Origin: Bacteroidia bacterium
GTDB lineage: Bacteria > Bacteroidota > Bacteroidia > J057
NCBI GenBank assembly: GCA_022760475.1
Contig: JALEFZ010000066.1
Coordinates: 23,106 to 87,105, forward strand
Direction of reading: 5' to 3'
DNA: 64,000 nt
Made by a program: the position numbers and the translations under genes. Position 1 is the stretch's first letter; the number at the start of each line of letters is the position of its first letter. Under the pieces are notes generated by a model. It made no database searches, was not told the origin of the DNA, and saw nothing but the letters and a program-made list of their open reading frames with translations. Below, piece after piece: positions 36,950-47,351 of this stretch.

Positions 36950-38575
36950 ATGAATGATAATAAGTCAATACTTTCTGTAAGACAACATTCTTCTCCTAGA
37001 AAGGGGGGCTTGAATCAAAATTTCCAAACTGACCAAGAGGTCATTGCGACCATTATTGATCAGCTTGATACAGGAGATAGCGAACTATTGTCCCAGGACA
37101 TATTTGTTGAAATAGTATCTTCCCTTTCTTCCATTGTAAACCTCAATAAGGCAATTATGCTGAATAGGCTTGGCAAGGCCAACCAGAATATTGCCAGGGC
37201 ATCGAAATTGTCTTCAGAAAATGGAGAAAGGTTGATACGAATGTTCAGGGAATTTTCAGAGTTATTAAAAACTGACAAATCGTCTCCAAAAGCTGAGTTT
37301 AAGTCAATCAAAATAAATCAACTTCTTGATGAGGTTTATAACAAGCATTTAGATACACTGAAGGATAAGGAAATCGCCTTGCAGCTTTTCTTGAATTTAC
37401 CCAATGAATACGAAGTTGAGAGTGATCCCAAAATTTTACATACCATATTTCAGAAGTTAATCAATGAGCTTTGCCAGGCCTTTCCGAATGGCGGAAAACT
37501 GGAAATCAAACTAGAGCCAAGTAGCAATATTCAAAACTACATCCTCAGCATGACCTTTGAAGGATCAGAGCTTTCCAGGAAGAAGACTCATAGCAAGAAT
37601 GAGAAGGGCATTCTGAGTGAATTGGTTATTTTCCCTTTGCTTTTGAAAAAATACACCCAATTGTTGAAGGGGAAATCCAGAATCTACGTTGAAGCAGAAA
37701 ATAGAATCCGTTTTAACATGCTTCTACCTCATTCGCCTATCTCTTCTGAATCCCCAAAGCCAGTAGCGGTACATCACAAAGCATTTACAGATCAAGAGAT
37801 TCAGAAAAAAAATAAACCTAGAGGAATCCTGGTTGCCAATGATGAATACATACTGGAACCACTTTACAATCATCTTAAGGAAAGCTATAAAAATTTCTTT
37901 GCCCAGAACACGCAAAAGGCATTCGAAATCATAGAGAGATATCCAGCCGAGATTTCATTTATCATTTGTGCCGGGCAAGTACCGTTCGAAAATGAATTGG
38001 AATTCATAAAGAGAGTAAAGGCAAATCCATCAACCAAAAACCTGCCGCTATTGGTCGTATCTGATGAGGTGAGGTGTTCCTTGAAGATGAAGGCCATGCA
38101 ATTCAAACTTTCCGCTTATATCACTGAACCATTTTGTTTCAAAGAGCTGTCTCAGATTCTTCAGAAAGAATTGGACTTGCACTCAGATTTCAATTCGGCA
38201 CAATATTACTGCAATTCTGCCAAGTCTAAATGCCTAAGTACACCTGCTGATCTTGAGTGGTTGGAAGAATTGGAGGAGGAAATTTTAAAAGAAATGGGCA
38301 ACAGACATTTTAACCTTTCAGAGTTGGCTTACAGAATGGCAGTCAGTGAACGTCAATTATTCAGAAAGGTAAAGGAACTGACCCAGAAAACACCGAATAA
38401 ATACCTCAGGGATTTGAGAATATATGCAGCCAAACGCCTACTTGAATCTTATACTTACGGAACTGTGGCAGAGATCTCATATGCGGTAGGGTTTCAAGAC
38501 CCACACTATTTCTCAAAAATTTATTATGGTACATTCAAGAAATGGCCTTCGGAATACCTGACACGATTGTATTGA
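36950..38575 (+). CDS. Cytoplasmic AraC regulator with degenerate kinase and dead receiver
   Basis: A 541-residue protein that resembles the cytoplasmic half of a hybrid two-component regulator but is degenerate. Residues 20-270 look like a dimerisation/ATPase region without His-box or G boxes (its N-box region reads KLINELCQAFPNGG). Residues about 285-405 are receiver-like, but the acidic pair is ANDE, the phosphoacceptor position in IICAGQVP is Ala, and the conserved Lys is Glu in ITEPF. Residues 455-541 form an intact AraC DNA-binding domain. No signal peptide or transmembrane segment. It should bind DNA without phosphorylation. Confidence 0.8.
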   Translation: MNDNKSILSVRQHSSPRKGGLNQNFQTDQEVIATIIDQLDTGDSELLSQDIFVEIVSSLSSIVNLNKAIMLNRLGKANQNIARASKLSSENGERLIRMFREFSELLKTDKSSPKAEFKSIKINQLLDEVYNKHLDTLKDKEIALQLFLNLPNEYEVESDPKILHTIFQKLINELCQAFPNGGKLEIKLEPSSNIQNYILSMTFEGSELSRKKTHSKNEKGILSELVIFPLLLKKYTQLLKGKSRIYVEAENRIRFNMLLPHSPISSESPKPVAVHHKAFTDQEIQKKNKPRGILVANDEYILEPLYNHLKESYKNFFAQNTQKAFEIIERYPAEISFIICAGQVPFENELEFIKRVKANPSTKNLPLLVVSDEVRCSLKMKAMQFKLSAYITEPFCFKELSQILQKELDLHSDFNSAQYYCNSAKSKCLSTPADLEWLEELEEEILKEMGNRHFNLSELAYRMAVSERQLFRKVKELTQKTPNKYLRDLRIYAAKRLLESYTYGTVAEISYAVGFQDPHYFSKIYYGTFKKWPSEYLTRLY

Positions 38576-38594
38576 TCAGTGGTCTAAAGAATTA

Positions 38595-38625
38595 AAAACC
38601 AGCTTTTAAAAAAGCTGGTTTTTTT
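38595..38625 (+). terminator. Terminator after the AraC regulator gene
   Basis: Stem AAAACCAGCTTT/AAAGCTGGTTTT with a short A/T loop, then a T run. It insulates the NHLP RiPP locus that starts just downstream. Confidence 0.88.
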
Positions 38626-38736
38626 ATTTCCAAGCCCATGCGCGTCAACTTTATCAGCATTTAAGGCAGGATTGTAGGGTGAGGTATTTGGATATTGGGT
38701 AATAATCATTTCACAAGGAAGACAAGCATATCCCAT

Positions 38737-39261
38737 ATGAAACGAGTACTATATGTATTGGGGCAACTCAATGACCTGGACATCGAATGGATGATTCAGA
38801 ACGGCGCCAAAGAAGAACTTCAGGCCGGCAAATGGCTAATTTCCCAGGGCAATGAAGTTGACAATCTTTACATTGTCCTCTCGGGTGAATTCTCGGTTTT
38901 GAATAAAAATCGACAAGATGTGGAAATAGCAACTGTAGGTCCGGGAGAGATCCTCGGGGAAATGTCATTTATAGATGCTCGTCCTCCTGAAGCTTCGGTC
39001 ATGGCCAAAGAAAACTCCATTGTCTATTATATACCGAGATACAAAGTCAAAAAGAAAATGGAACTGGACCCAGGTTTTGCTTCCCGATTCTATTTAGCTA
39101 TTTCCATGTTTTTGTCAAGTCGTCTTAGAACTACCATGAATACCCTGGGTTTCAGCATTTCTTCGGATGACGCAGACGAAATTGACATGAATGTACTCAA
39201 TCAGGTCGGACAAGCAGGCGCTCGATTTGGCCAGATCCTTTACAAATTTTCAGAAGTATAA
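38737..39261 (+). CDS. Cyclic-nucleotide-binding-fold protein (no HTH), start of RiPP locus
   Basis: A 174-residue protein with a Crp/cNMP-binding beta-roll (QGNEVDNLYIVLSGEFSVL, then GPGEILGEMSFIDARPPEASV) but no DNA-binding domain. The phosphate-binding cassette normally has an Arg at the position held by Glu or Pro here (RPPEASV), so nucleotide binding is uncertain; the RPP form is common in cNMP-fold proteins linked to NHLP exporters. It is the first gene of a row followed 19 bases later by tolC-like. ATG 38737 gives MKRVLYVLG and is preferred. Confidence 0.8.
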   Translation: MKRVLYVLGQLNDLDIEWMIQNGAKEELQAGKWLISQGNEVDNLYIVLSGEFSVLNKNRQDVEIATVGPGEILGEMSFIDARPPEASVMAKENSIVYYIPRYKVKKKMELDPGFASRFYLAISMFLSSRLRTTMNTLGFSISSDDADEIDMNVLNQVGQAGARFGQILYKFSEV

Positions 39262-39280
39262 CCTCAAATAGCAAGGAAGT

Positions 39281-40852
39281 ATGTCATTAAGAGCCAGTGG
39301 AATTCTTCTCTTACTATTGTTGGTCTCGCTATCTGGCGTAGGTCAGGTGGGGCAGGAAGACATTCGATCCGACCTCAGAAGTTTGGTTGAATTGATGATC
39401 CAGCGAAGCCCGATTCTTGTCAGGCAGGGATATGTGGTACAGCAATCCAAAGCTGAGCGAAGGCTTGCGAAGGGTTTATTTGACTTCAACCTGACTTCAG
39501 GAGTCAGCTTGATTCAGGCCAACGACAACCTCTTCCAAAAGGATCCCCGTTTCGAATCCATTGGTGGAGACCTCCTAACCCATACATCAAACTTCAGGCT
39601 AGGCCTTGACCGAACTTTTCGTACCGGCCTTCAAAGTAGCCTGTCATTTAATTATTCCAGAGTAGCAAGTAACCTTCCGTTAGATCAATTCGGAGAAACA
39701 ACGCCACCTTTTCTGGCAGACAACATCAGTAGCCTGAGTGTCTCATTGAGCCAACCCTTACTTAGAGGCAGGGGAAAGAAAAACACTGCTGCAACGGAGC
39801 GATTCACCATAAAAATGGTAGAAAGCGAGTCTTATGGTCAAGACTTTGTGCTAGCAAGTGAAGTTTACAGGTTGGTGGTCACTTACTGGAGTTATCTTGC
39901 CAGTTATCAAAGGCTCCAGATATTCAAACAAAACGAAGAAAGGATCAAAAGGGTATTTACCATCACTCAAGAACTGGTAAATGCGGAAAAACGATCACAA
40001 AATACCTTGACACAGATCAAAGCGGACCTTGCCAACCAGCAGCGTCAGACAGTTTTGGCTGAACAAGCCTACTTCCAGTCAAAATTGAGTTTGGGAAGAA
40101 TAATTGGTCTAAGTGAGAAGGAAAGTAAGATGATTGTAGATCCTGTACAGGACTTTCCTGATATCATTGATACGGATTACTCCAATGAACTGCCCTTGGA
40201 AAAGTACCTGGATTTAGCGAAAAATCTTCGAACCGATATCAAGTCATTGCGTTCTGCGCGAGAGGCACTTGAACAGAATCTGGTCAGATCCATGAACGAC
40301 CTTAAACCCCAAGTTGACCTGATAGGCAGAGCAAGTATTGGTGGTATAGACCAGAGACTGGGTTCACCCAGAATAATCAGCCCATTTTCCCAAACCCAAG
40401 GAAGATCAAGCCAATTTGAAGTGGGTTTGAATTTTAGTTTTCCTGTAAACAACAACGTGGCTCAAGCCAGTTACCTGAGTAGTAAAACAGCAGTGGATGA
40501 TCAGAATGTCAATATTGACAACCAAATCAGGAACTTGAATATTAACATTGACATTGCCCTGAATAACCTGCACTTCAATGCTACAAAGCTAGAGCGGGCC
40601 AGGGAAAACCTAAATTATAGTCAGCAAGTCTATGATGCCGAACAGATTAAGTTCAAAAACGGCTTGACCACCCTGCTCAACCTAATCCTTTTTCAAGATA
40701 GGTTGACCATTGCACAATTGGACTACCTGAACGCTAAACAGGAATTTACCAGTTCTATTGCTGACCTCAGGAATGAGACAGGAACCCTTGTTCCCTTTGG
40801 AGAGCAAGGCCAGTACACCATTGATTCAGATTACTTTTTTAAGGTTCCCTAA
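39281..40852 (+). CDS. TolC-family outer-membrane efflux channel
   Basis: A 523-residue outer-membrane protein with signal peptide (LLVSLSGVGQV). Paired TolC motifs are present: the long coiled-coil helices (RIKRVFTITQELVNAEKRSQNTLTQIKADLANQQRQ) and the second repeat near the C-terminus (YDAEQIKFKNGLTTLLNLI). It supplies the outer-membrane exit for the ABC exporters of this locus, which lie directly downstream with HlyD between. Confidence 0.92.
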   Translation: MSLRASGILLLLLLVSLSGVGQVGQEDIRSDLRSLVELMIQRSPILVRQGYVVQQSKAERRLAKGLFDFNLTSGVSLIQANDNLFQKDPRFESIGGDLLTHTSNFRLGLDRTFRTGLQSSLSFNYSRVASNLPLDQFGETTPPFLADNISSLSVSLSQPLLRGRGKKNTAATERFTIKMVESESYGQDFVLASEVYRLVVTYWSYLASYQRLQIFKQNEERIKRVFTITQELVNAEKRSQNTLTQIKADLANQQRQTVLAEQAYFQSKLSLGRIIGLSEKESKMIVDPVQDFPDIIDTDYSNELPLEKYLDLAKNLRTDIKSLRSAREALEQNLVRSMNDLKPQVDLIGRASIGGIDQRLGSPRIISPFSQTQGRSSQFEVGLNFSFPVNNNVAQASYLSSKTAVDDQNVNIDNQIRNLNINIDIALNNLHFNATKLERARENLNYSQQVYDAEQIKFKNGLTTLLNLILFQDRLTIAQLDYLNAKQEFTSSIADLRNETGTLVPFGEQGQYTIDSDYFFKVP

Positions 40853-40890
40853 AGAACCCCCATTTGAACTAGGCAACTAATGCTACTAAT

Positions 40891-42150
40891 ATGTCCAAGA
40901 AGATTTTCAGAAAGGCAGCTTTAGAGAAACTTTCTACCCCTGAGAAGCTTGATCAGCTTATTCAAATCATCAGCCCCAAATCCTGGTTAATCCTGGTTAC
41001 TATTGGGCTGATATTCAGTACAGCCATTGGATGGAGTGTGGTTGGGAAGGTAAAAACCAAACTCAACGCATCTGGAATCCTGCTAGGCGGTGAAGTAAAT
41101 AGTGTGGTGTCCAATACCATGGGGCAGTTGATGCAACTCAAGGTAGGCATAGGAGATACCATCCAGAAAGGAGATGTGATCGCGGAAGTTTTGCAACCCG
41201 AAATTCAGCAACAAATGGAGGAGGCCAAAGCCTCTATTCAGGAACGGAAGTTTGAACTACAGCAAGCGTTGGCCTTCGGTACAGAAGGCTCCAAGTTGCA
41301 GAAAGAATTCATTTCGCAGCAAAAATATAGCCTGGATCAACAAATCAAGGCCAATGAGAAAAACCTCAGTTTTCAGAGGCAGCAGCTCAAAATTGAACAA
41401 GGATTACTTGATAAAGGTCTGATTACCAAACCTCAGATCGTAAATAGAGAACAGCAGATTGAGACCATACTCACTCGTATAGAAGGTTTGAAGGCTCAAA
41501 TTGCCAAAACATCCACCCAGGAATTAGACCTCTCCTTCAACCTAGAACAAAAAATCACCTTGTTGAAACAAAAAATTGCACAGGAGGAAAGAAACCTGGA
41601 GCAGTTGAAAGAGAAATTTTCTCTGAGCAGTGAAGTAAGGAGCCTATATGCCGGAACAGTAGTCGAGATCCTATCAAATGAAGGTATGGTCGTAAGTCAG
41701 GGTACTCCCCTGTGCAAACTCAAAAGTCAGTCTAGCAATAGCGAAAGCCTGAAGGGTATCCTGTATGTACCTGCACAAGATGGTAAGCGAATCAAGGAAG
41801 GCATGGAAGCCTTTGTGGTGCCTGCAACGGTAAAACCTCAGGAATTTGGATACATGAAGGCCAAAGTTACTTACGTCTCCGAATTCTCCATCACCCAACA
41901 GGGTATGATGACGACCATGAAAAATGATCAGTTGGTTCAAAATCTTCTGAAAATGGGTGCCCCATTTGAGATTTACGTGGAATTTGAAAAAGATCCAGAA
42001 ACCTACAGTGGATACAAATGGACTTCAGTCAAAGGTCCTGAAATTGCCATCAATGAAGGGACATTCTGCAAAGGAAGAATAACCGTAAGGGAAGAACCAC
42101 CTTTACAACTGGTCATCCCTGCTCTCAAGAAATTCTTTGATCTCTATTAA
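40891..42150 (+). CDS. HlyD-family periplasmic adaptor (NHLM/NHLP system)
   Basis: A 419-residue membrane-fusion protein. One N-terminal membrane helix (SWLILVTIGLIFSTAIGWSVVG), a lipoyl/barrel-sandwich part (GDTIQKGDVIAEV), a long coiled coil (about residues 110-245), then the second lipoyl half and beta-barrel. It follows the pattern of NHLM bacteriocin secretion proteins. It joins the inner-membrane ABC exporters to the TolC channel. Confidence 0.92.
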   Translation: MSKKIFRKAALEKLSTPEKLDQLIQIISPKSWLILVTIGLIFSTAIGWSVVGKVKTKLNASGILLGGEVNSVVSNTMGQLMQLKVGIGDTIQKGDVIAEVLQPEIQQQMEEAKASIQERKFELQQALAFGTEGSKLQKEFISQQKYSLDQQIKANEKNLSFQRQQLKIEQGLLDKGLITKPQIVNREQQIETILTRIEGLKAQIAKTSTQELDLSFNLEQKITLLKQKIAQEERNLEQLKEKFSLSSEVRSLYAGTVVEILSNEGMVVSQGTPLCKLKSQSSNSESLKGILYVPAQDGKRIKEGMEAFVVPATVKPQEFGYMKAKVTYVSEFSITQQGMMTTMKNDQLVQNLLKMGAPFEIYVEFEKDPETYSGYKWTSVKGPEIAINEGTFCKGRITVREEPPLQLVIPALKKFFDLY

Positions 42151-42183
42151 TATTCTCTCGGCTTAACATCATAAGGAATAATC

Positions 42184-44430
42184 ATGGCTAAGGCGAAAAA
42201 GAACACTGCCCCCAAGAAGAAAGAAAAGATCAAGTACCACAGGGTCAAGACTCCTACCGTCCTGCAAATGGAAGGCGTAGAATGTGGTGCAGCCTCATTA
42301 GCAATGATTCTTGGATATCATGGTCGCTTCGTACCCTTGGAAAAACTCCGTGTAGAATGTGGAGTTTCCCGAGACGGCTTAAAGGCAACAAACCTCATGA
42401 AAGCAGCCCGTTCATACGGCTTCAAAGCCAAGGGCTTCTCGAAGTCCATTGAAAAGCTCATGAAGGTAAAGATGCCAGCAATCATCTTTTGGAATTTCAA
42501 CCACTTCCTCGTTTTGGAAGGATTTTCCAAGGATAAGGTTTACTTGAATGATCCTGCACAAGGAAGATATACTGTTACATATGATGAATTCGAGGGTTCA
42601 TTTACCGGGGTGGTAATGACCTTTGAGCCTACGGAAGATTTTCAAAAAGGAAATGAAAAAAGAGGTTTGATACCTGCATTGGCATCCAGGGTATCCAACT
42701 CAAAGCTGAGCCTTATTTTTATTATCCTGATAAGCCTGTTCCTGGTTATTCCAGGTCTGGTCATTCCTTCATTTACCCAAATCTTCATTGACAGCTTTTT
42801 GATCAACAACCATGCTGATTTTGTCATGCCATTGTTGTTGGTAATGGGAGGAATTTTGATCATGCATGCCCTCCTGGTGCATCTACAGCAATACTACCTG
42901 CTTCGTTTGGAAACCAAGCTGGCCTTGACGAGTTCCAGCCAATTCCTTTGGCATGTCATGCGGCTTCCCATGTCTTTCTTTACCCAAAGGTACAGTGGAG
43001 ATATCGCAAACAGGGTTGCTTTGAATGACAAGGTAGCTAACCTATTGAGTGGAGAATTGGCAAATGCAGCCTTAAATGTCATCGTAGTTGTTTTTTACCT
43101 TTTCCTGATGATCACTTACGATGTAGCATTGACCATGGTTGCTGTCGTAATTGCTGTACTCAACATAGTGGCCTTGAGACTTGTATCCCAGGCGCGAAAG
43201 GATGGTAGCCGCCGCCTACAGAATGAAAATGGGAAGTTGGTAGGTACTACCATGTCAGGAATCAATATGATTGAGACCCTCAAGGCATCTGGAAGGGAAA
43301 ATGATTTTTTCGCCAATTGGACGGGCTACCTCGCCAAGGTGATGAACATTCAACAAGAATTGGGATGGATTACGCTTCGCTTCAAAGTGATTCCACCCCT
43401 GTTGATGTCCCTAAGCACAGCCATAATCCTTGGACTAGGTGCCACCAGGGTTATGGATGGGAGTATGACTTTGGGAATGCTGATTGGCTTCTTGTATCTC
43501 GCGAATAACTTCATCAACCCGGTCAACGAATTGGTATCTGTTGGTAGCCTTCTTCAGGAAACAGAAGGAGATATGGGCAGAATTGATGATGTACTTGAAT
43601 ATGAACTTTCTCCAAATCTTTTAAAACCTGATCAATCCTTAGAAAATATCTACATCCACGATCCGGAAAAAACCCAACTAAATGGGAAAGCACAACCTCT
43701 AGGCAGCAGATTAAGCGGTTTTCTTCACTTGGATGACATAACCTTCGGGTATTCAAAAACATTGAATCCCATTGTTAAGAACTTTAGCCTGAATCTCGAA
43801 CCTGGAAGAAGGGTGGCTCTTGTGGGGGGCTCTGGAAGCGGCAAGTCAACGGTAGCTCGACTTGTCTCAGGGCTATACGACCCCTGGGAAGGAGAAATCA
43901 GATTTGATAAACACAAGAGGGATGACATCCCAAGAAGTATCGTCAACAATTCTCTGGCAGTCATTGATCAGGAAATAAGCATGTTTAAGGGAACAATAAG
44001 GGACAACATCTCCTTTTGGGACAGAACCATGCCCGAACAAAATATCATTCAGGCTGCCAAAGATGCCATGATTCATGATGTCATTGCATCTCGACCAGGG
44101 GCCTATGACAGCGAGGTTGCTGAAGGAGGCATGAACTTCTCAGGTGGGCAACGCCAGAGAATCGAAATCGCAAGGGCACTTGCCACAAATCCTTCCATCC
44201 TGGTGATGGACGAGGGAACCAGTGCACTTGATCCAAAATCCGAAAAACAAGTCATGGACAACATCCGACGCAGAGGTTGTACTTGCTTGATCGTAGCTCA
44301 CCGACTCAGTACCATAAGGGACTGCGACGAAATAATAGTTATGAAGTTTGGGGACATCGTTGAGCGTGGTACCCACCAAGAACTTCTAGCAAAAGAAGGA
44401 CTCTATTATCAATTAATCAGCGAAAATTAA
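42184..44430 (+). CDS. NHLP-type ABC exporter with C39 leader peptidase
   Basis: A 748-residue exporter with three parts. The N-terminal peptidase C39 has Cys34 in VECGAASLAMI, His107 in NFNHFLVLEG and Asp123 in NDPAQG, so the catalytic set looks intact. It cleaves leaders after Gly-Gly. The transmembrane domain spans about residues 175-460. The ATPase has Walker A GGSGSGKST and signature FSGGQRQRIEIARAL. A Lys-rich N-terminal extension precedes it. With the next gene it forms the typical NHLP transporter pair. Confidence 0.95.
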   Translation: MAKAKKNTAPKKKEKIKYHRVKTPTVLQMEGVECGAASLAMILGYHGRFVPLEKLRVECGVSRDGLKATNLMKAARSYGFKAKGFSKSIEKLMKVKMPAIIFWNFNHFLVLEGFSKDKVYLNDPAQGRYTVTYDEFEGSFTGVVMTFEPTEDFQKGNEKRGLIPALASRVSNSKLSLIFIILISLFLVIPGLVIPSFTQIFIDSFLINNHADFVMPLLLVMGGILIMHALLVHLQQYYLLRLETKLALTSSSQFLWHVMRLPMSFFTQRYSGDIANRVALNDKVANLLSGELANAALNVIVVVFYLFLMITYDVALTMVAVVIAVLNIVALRLVSQARKDGSRRLQNENGKLVGTTMSGINMIETLKASGRENDFFANWTGYLAKVMNIQQELGWITLRFKVIPPLLMSLSTAIILGLGATRVMDGSMTLGMLIGFLYLANNFINPVNELVSVGSLLQETEGDMGRIDDVLEYELSPNLLKPDQSLENIYIHDPEKTQLNGKAQPLGSRLSGFLHLDDITFGYSKTLNPIVKNFSLNLEPGRRVALVGGSGSGKSTVARLVSGLYDPWEGEIRFDKHKRDDIPRSIVNNSLAVIDQEISMFKGTIRDNISFWDRTMPEQNIIQAAKDAMIHDVIASRPGAYDSEVAEGGMNFSGGQRQRIEIARALATNPSILVMDEGTSALDPKSEKQVMDNIRRRGCTCLIVAHRLSTIRDCDEIIVMKFGDIVERGTHQELLAKEGLYYQLISEN

Positions 44431-44435
44431 CGGGA

Positions 44436-47351
44436 ATGGAACGCAAACCTGAAGAAATAATATTAGGAGCCAACAAACCCTTTGTCCTTCAAAGGTCTGA
44501 TTCTGTATGGATCGTAACCTCTGGTGTGGTTGAGATATTCTATGCCATTACAGATAAACATGGCACGATCAAAAGCCACCGTAAATTCCTTTACGAGGCT
44601 AAGAAGGGCGAAATGCTTTTTAGCCTAAAAAAGGAAGGACTGGATCAATCCCTGTCATTGATCGCAGTGAGTTCTGACGCAAAATTAATTGAGATCAGAA
44701 AAAATTACTTGCTTTCCCTCAATTCCCGACAGCTTGCCTACAAAGTTGAGAAATGGATAGAGAAAAATGCCCAATACCTCCAGCAGGCAAAACCACCCAG
44801 GCTGTACACAGCTATTGAAGAGCAGACAGATATTAGCCTTACGAAAGGGCAGTTTACCTATCCAGCCAAAGGCATCGTTTGGGGAAAGCTAAACGAAGGA
44901 GAAATTGGCTTTTGGGGGCTAAAGCCCAATTCGGACGACGAGAGTCGAAGAATCTTAAAGGAGATCATTCCCATTTCCAACTCTCTTTGGGTAGAGGCAC
45001 ATAGTCAGGAGGTCCAAATGGAAATCCTCAGCACTCAGGAGGTCTTGAAAGATGAGATTGGCTTAATGTTGTCCTTGACCTATTTCCAATCCCATGTTTA
45101 CCATGCATTAGTTAGAGAATACAAGGCCGTACAGGAAGAAAGCAACCATAACCTTCAACGAAAAATCAACAACAATGACAGCATCGTAGAAGGAAGCCTT
45201 CAAAATTTAAGATCAATCATTGAGGAGGTCAAAACTACCCAATTTGACGAAGTACCTCAGAAAGATGAATTGCTTTTAGCCTGTAAGCAGATAGGCAATG
45301 AGTTGGGTGTCACTTTCAAAAAGGCACAAAATAATGGAGACAAAGCGACCAGTTCATATAATCGCCTCATGTCTATTGCTCAGGTTTCAAATGTACGCCT
45401 GAGGAAAGTAATCTTAAGGGGTGAGTGGTGGAAGGAAGAAAATGGCCACTTGCTTGCCTTCACACAAGATGAAAAAAGACCAGTAGCTTTGATCCAAAAG
45501 AAAGCAGGAAAATATGAGTTGAGAACAGGTAGCAATAACAGTGGGACGGTGGTTGACAAAGAGATTGCTCAGGGCATGGAGCCAATGGCATATATGTTTC
45601 TTCCTGCTTTTGATCAAAAAATGGACTCCGTTAGAAAAGTAGGAGCATTTGCAATCAAAGGATTGAAAACAGAATTCATCTTCATCATACTTGCAGCTTT
45701 GGCTGGTAGCTTGATGACCATGGTCGTCCCCATTCTATCGGGAATTATGTTTGATGATGTAATTCCTCAAGCGGACAGAGAATTTCTTTTGGAGGTGGTC
45801 TGTGTCATGATCGTAGTGGGCGTGGTGATGGCATTCTTGAAATTGATTCGGGGAGTTATCCAGCTTAGGGTAGAAACCAAATCCAACATCAATCTCCAAG
45901 CGGGACTGATGGATCACTTGTTGAGGCTTCCAGTTCCATTCTTCCAAAGATTCTCAACTGGAGATTTGACAATGAGGGCTTTGGGAATCAATGCTATACG
46001 TCAAATCATTGGTGCGACCTTCTTGACTGCTGTATTGAGTGGAGCATTTTCTTTGGTAAATATATTCGTCCTATTCTACTATGATCCCAAATTAGCATGG
46101 ATCGGTGTCGGAATGGCAGTTTTGGCAGTGGCCTTTGTCCTAATTATCGGCATGCTAAAACTCCGCTATGACCGAAGAATTGCAGAGAGTGAAGGGCAAA
46201 TACAGGGCTATCTCTTTGAGTTACTATCAGGGATTTCCAAGGTGAGGATCACGGGTGCTGAAAAAAGATTATTCGCCATCTGGGCACACAAATTCGGCTT
46301 CCTGAAGACCCTTGGGTTTAAATCTGAGAGCTATGAAAATTACTCTACCATTTTCACCACTACCTTCCCGTTGCTAACCAATATCTTCTTTTTTGGGGCT
46401 ATATTCTATTTTTTCCAAAATCCTGCACCGGGAACCCAGACAGCTTCATTGATACAGGTGGGTATCTTTGTGGCATTTATTTCTGCCTTCAGCCAATTTT
46501 TGAATGATTGCCTTTCTATGAGCTCGGCCTTGATAGCTTCCCTTGACGCCATTCCACTTTTTGAGCGTATCAAGCCAATTCTGGAGGAAGAGCCGGAATC
46601 CCAGGATGGTAGTGCCGATCCTGGAGAACTGAGCGGAGAGATTGAAATGAATGGCGTTTCATTCCGGTACAACCAGGATCAAGATCTTATCCTGAAAAAT
46701 GTATCATTTAAAATAAATGCTGGGGAGATGGTGGCTTTTGTGGGGCCTTCAGGCTCCGGAAAATCTACCATCATGAGGCTTCTGCTGGGCTTTGAAGAGG
46801 CTGAATCCGGTTCAATTTACTATGACGGCCAGGCATTTGACACCCTTCAAAAAGAGTTGGTTCGAAAACAAACAGGAGTTGTTCTTCAACACGGAGCATT
46901 GATGCCAGGAAGCATTTACAAAAATATTGTCGGTAACTCGGAGTTGCTATTGGAGCAGGCTATTGAGGCTGCAGAAATGGCAGGTATGAAGGAAGATATT
47001 GATCAAATGCCTATGGGGATGCATACGGTCATCAGTGAAGGAGCAGCTACCTTTTCAGGTGGGCAACGCCAAAGGTTGATGATCGCTCGAGCCATAGTTC
47101 ATAAGCCACGAATCCTCTTCATGGATGAAGCTACCTCAGCACTGGACAATCACACCCAAAAAATTGTATCAGATAGCCTTGACAAGCTACAAGCGACGAG
47201 AATTGTAATTGCGCACAGGTTAAGTACGGTGATCAACGCCGATAAAATATTTGTTTTGGATAAAGGCCAAATCGTAGAGTCAGGAACCTACCATGAGCTT
47301 GTAAGGCAAAATGGGCTATTCTCTCAATTGGCAAAAAGACAAATCGCATGA
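44436..47351 (+). CDS. NHLP-type ABC exporter, second permease/ATPase subunit
   Basis: A 971-residue protein lacking the C39 domain. The first 120 residues form a cNMP-fold-like region (VLQRSDSVWIVTSGVVEIFY), followed by a long variable linker (to about residue 410), then the ABC membrane domain and ATPase (Walker A GPSGSGKSTIMRLLLG, signature FSGGQRQRLMIARAI, FMDEATSALD). This arrangement is known from NHLP leader exporters in cyanobacteria and Bacteroidota. It starts five bases after the preceding gene; its stop overlaps the next gene's ATG. Confidence 0.93.
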   Translation: MERKPEEIILGANKPFVLQRSDSVWIVTSGVVEIFYAITDKHGTIKSHRKFLYEAKKGEMLFSLKKEGLDQSLSLIAVSSDAKLIEIRKNYLLSLNSRQLAYKVEKWIEKNAQYLQQAKPPRLYTAIEEQTDISLTKGQFTYPAKGIVWGKLNEGEIGFWGLKPNSDDESRRILKEIIPISNSLWVEAHSQEVQMEILSTQEVLKDEIGLMLSLTYFQSHVYHALVREYKAVQEESNHNLQRKINNNDSIVEGSLQNLRSIIEEVKTTQFDEVPQKDELLLACKQIGNELGVTFKKAQNNGDKATSSYNRLMSIAQVSNVRLRKVILRGEWWKEENGHLLAFTQDEKRPVALIQKKAGKYELRTGSNNSGTVVDKEIAQGMEPMAYMFLPAFDQKMDSVRKVGAFAIKGLKTEFIFIILAALAGSLMTMVVPILSGIMFDDVIPQADREFLLEVVCVMIVVGVVMAFLKLIRGVIQLRVETKSNINLQAGLMDHLLRLPVPFFQRFSTGDLTMRALGINAIRQIIGATFLTAVLSGAFSLVNIFVLFYYDPKLAWIGVGMAVLAVAFVLIIGMLKLRYDRRIAESEGQIQGYLFELLSGISKVRITGAEKRLFAIWAHKFGFLKTLGFKSESYENYSTIFTTTFPLLTNIFFFGAIFYFFQNPAPGTQTASLIQVGIFVAFISAFSQFLNDCLSMSSALIASLDAIPLFERIKPILEEEPESQDGSADPGELSGEIEMNGVSFRYNQDQDLILKNVSFKINAGEMVAFVGPSGSGKSTIMRLLLGFEEAESGSIYYDGQAFDTLQKELVRKQTGVVLQHGALMPGSIYKNIVGNSELLLEQAIEAAEMAGMKEDIDQMPMGMHTVISEGAATFSGGQRQRLMIARAIVHKPRILFMDEATSALDNHTQKIVSDSLDKLQATRIVIAHRLSTVINADKIFVLDKGQIVESGTYHELVRQNGLFSQLAKRQIA

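Noticed and set aside
38737..39261. Crp/Fnr transcription factor for the RiPP locus
   Set aside because: The nucleotide-binding fold is present but the protein ends without a helix-turn-helix, so it is not a DNA-binding regulator by itself.
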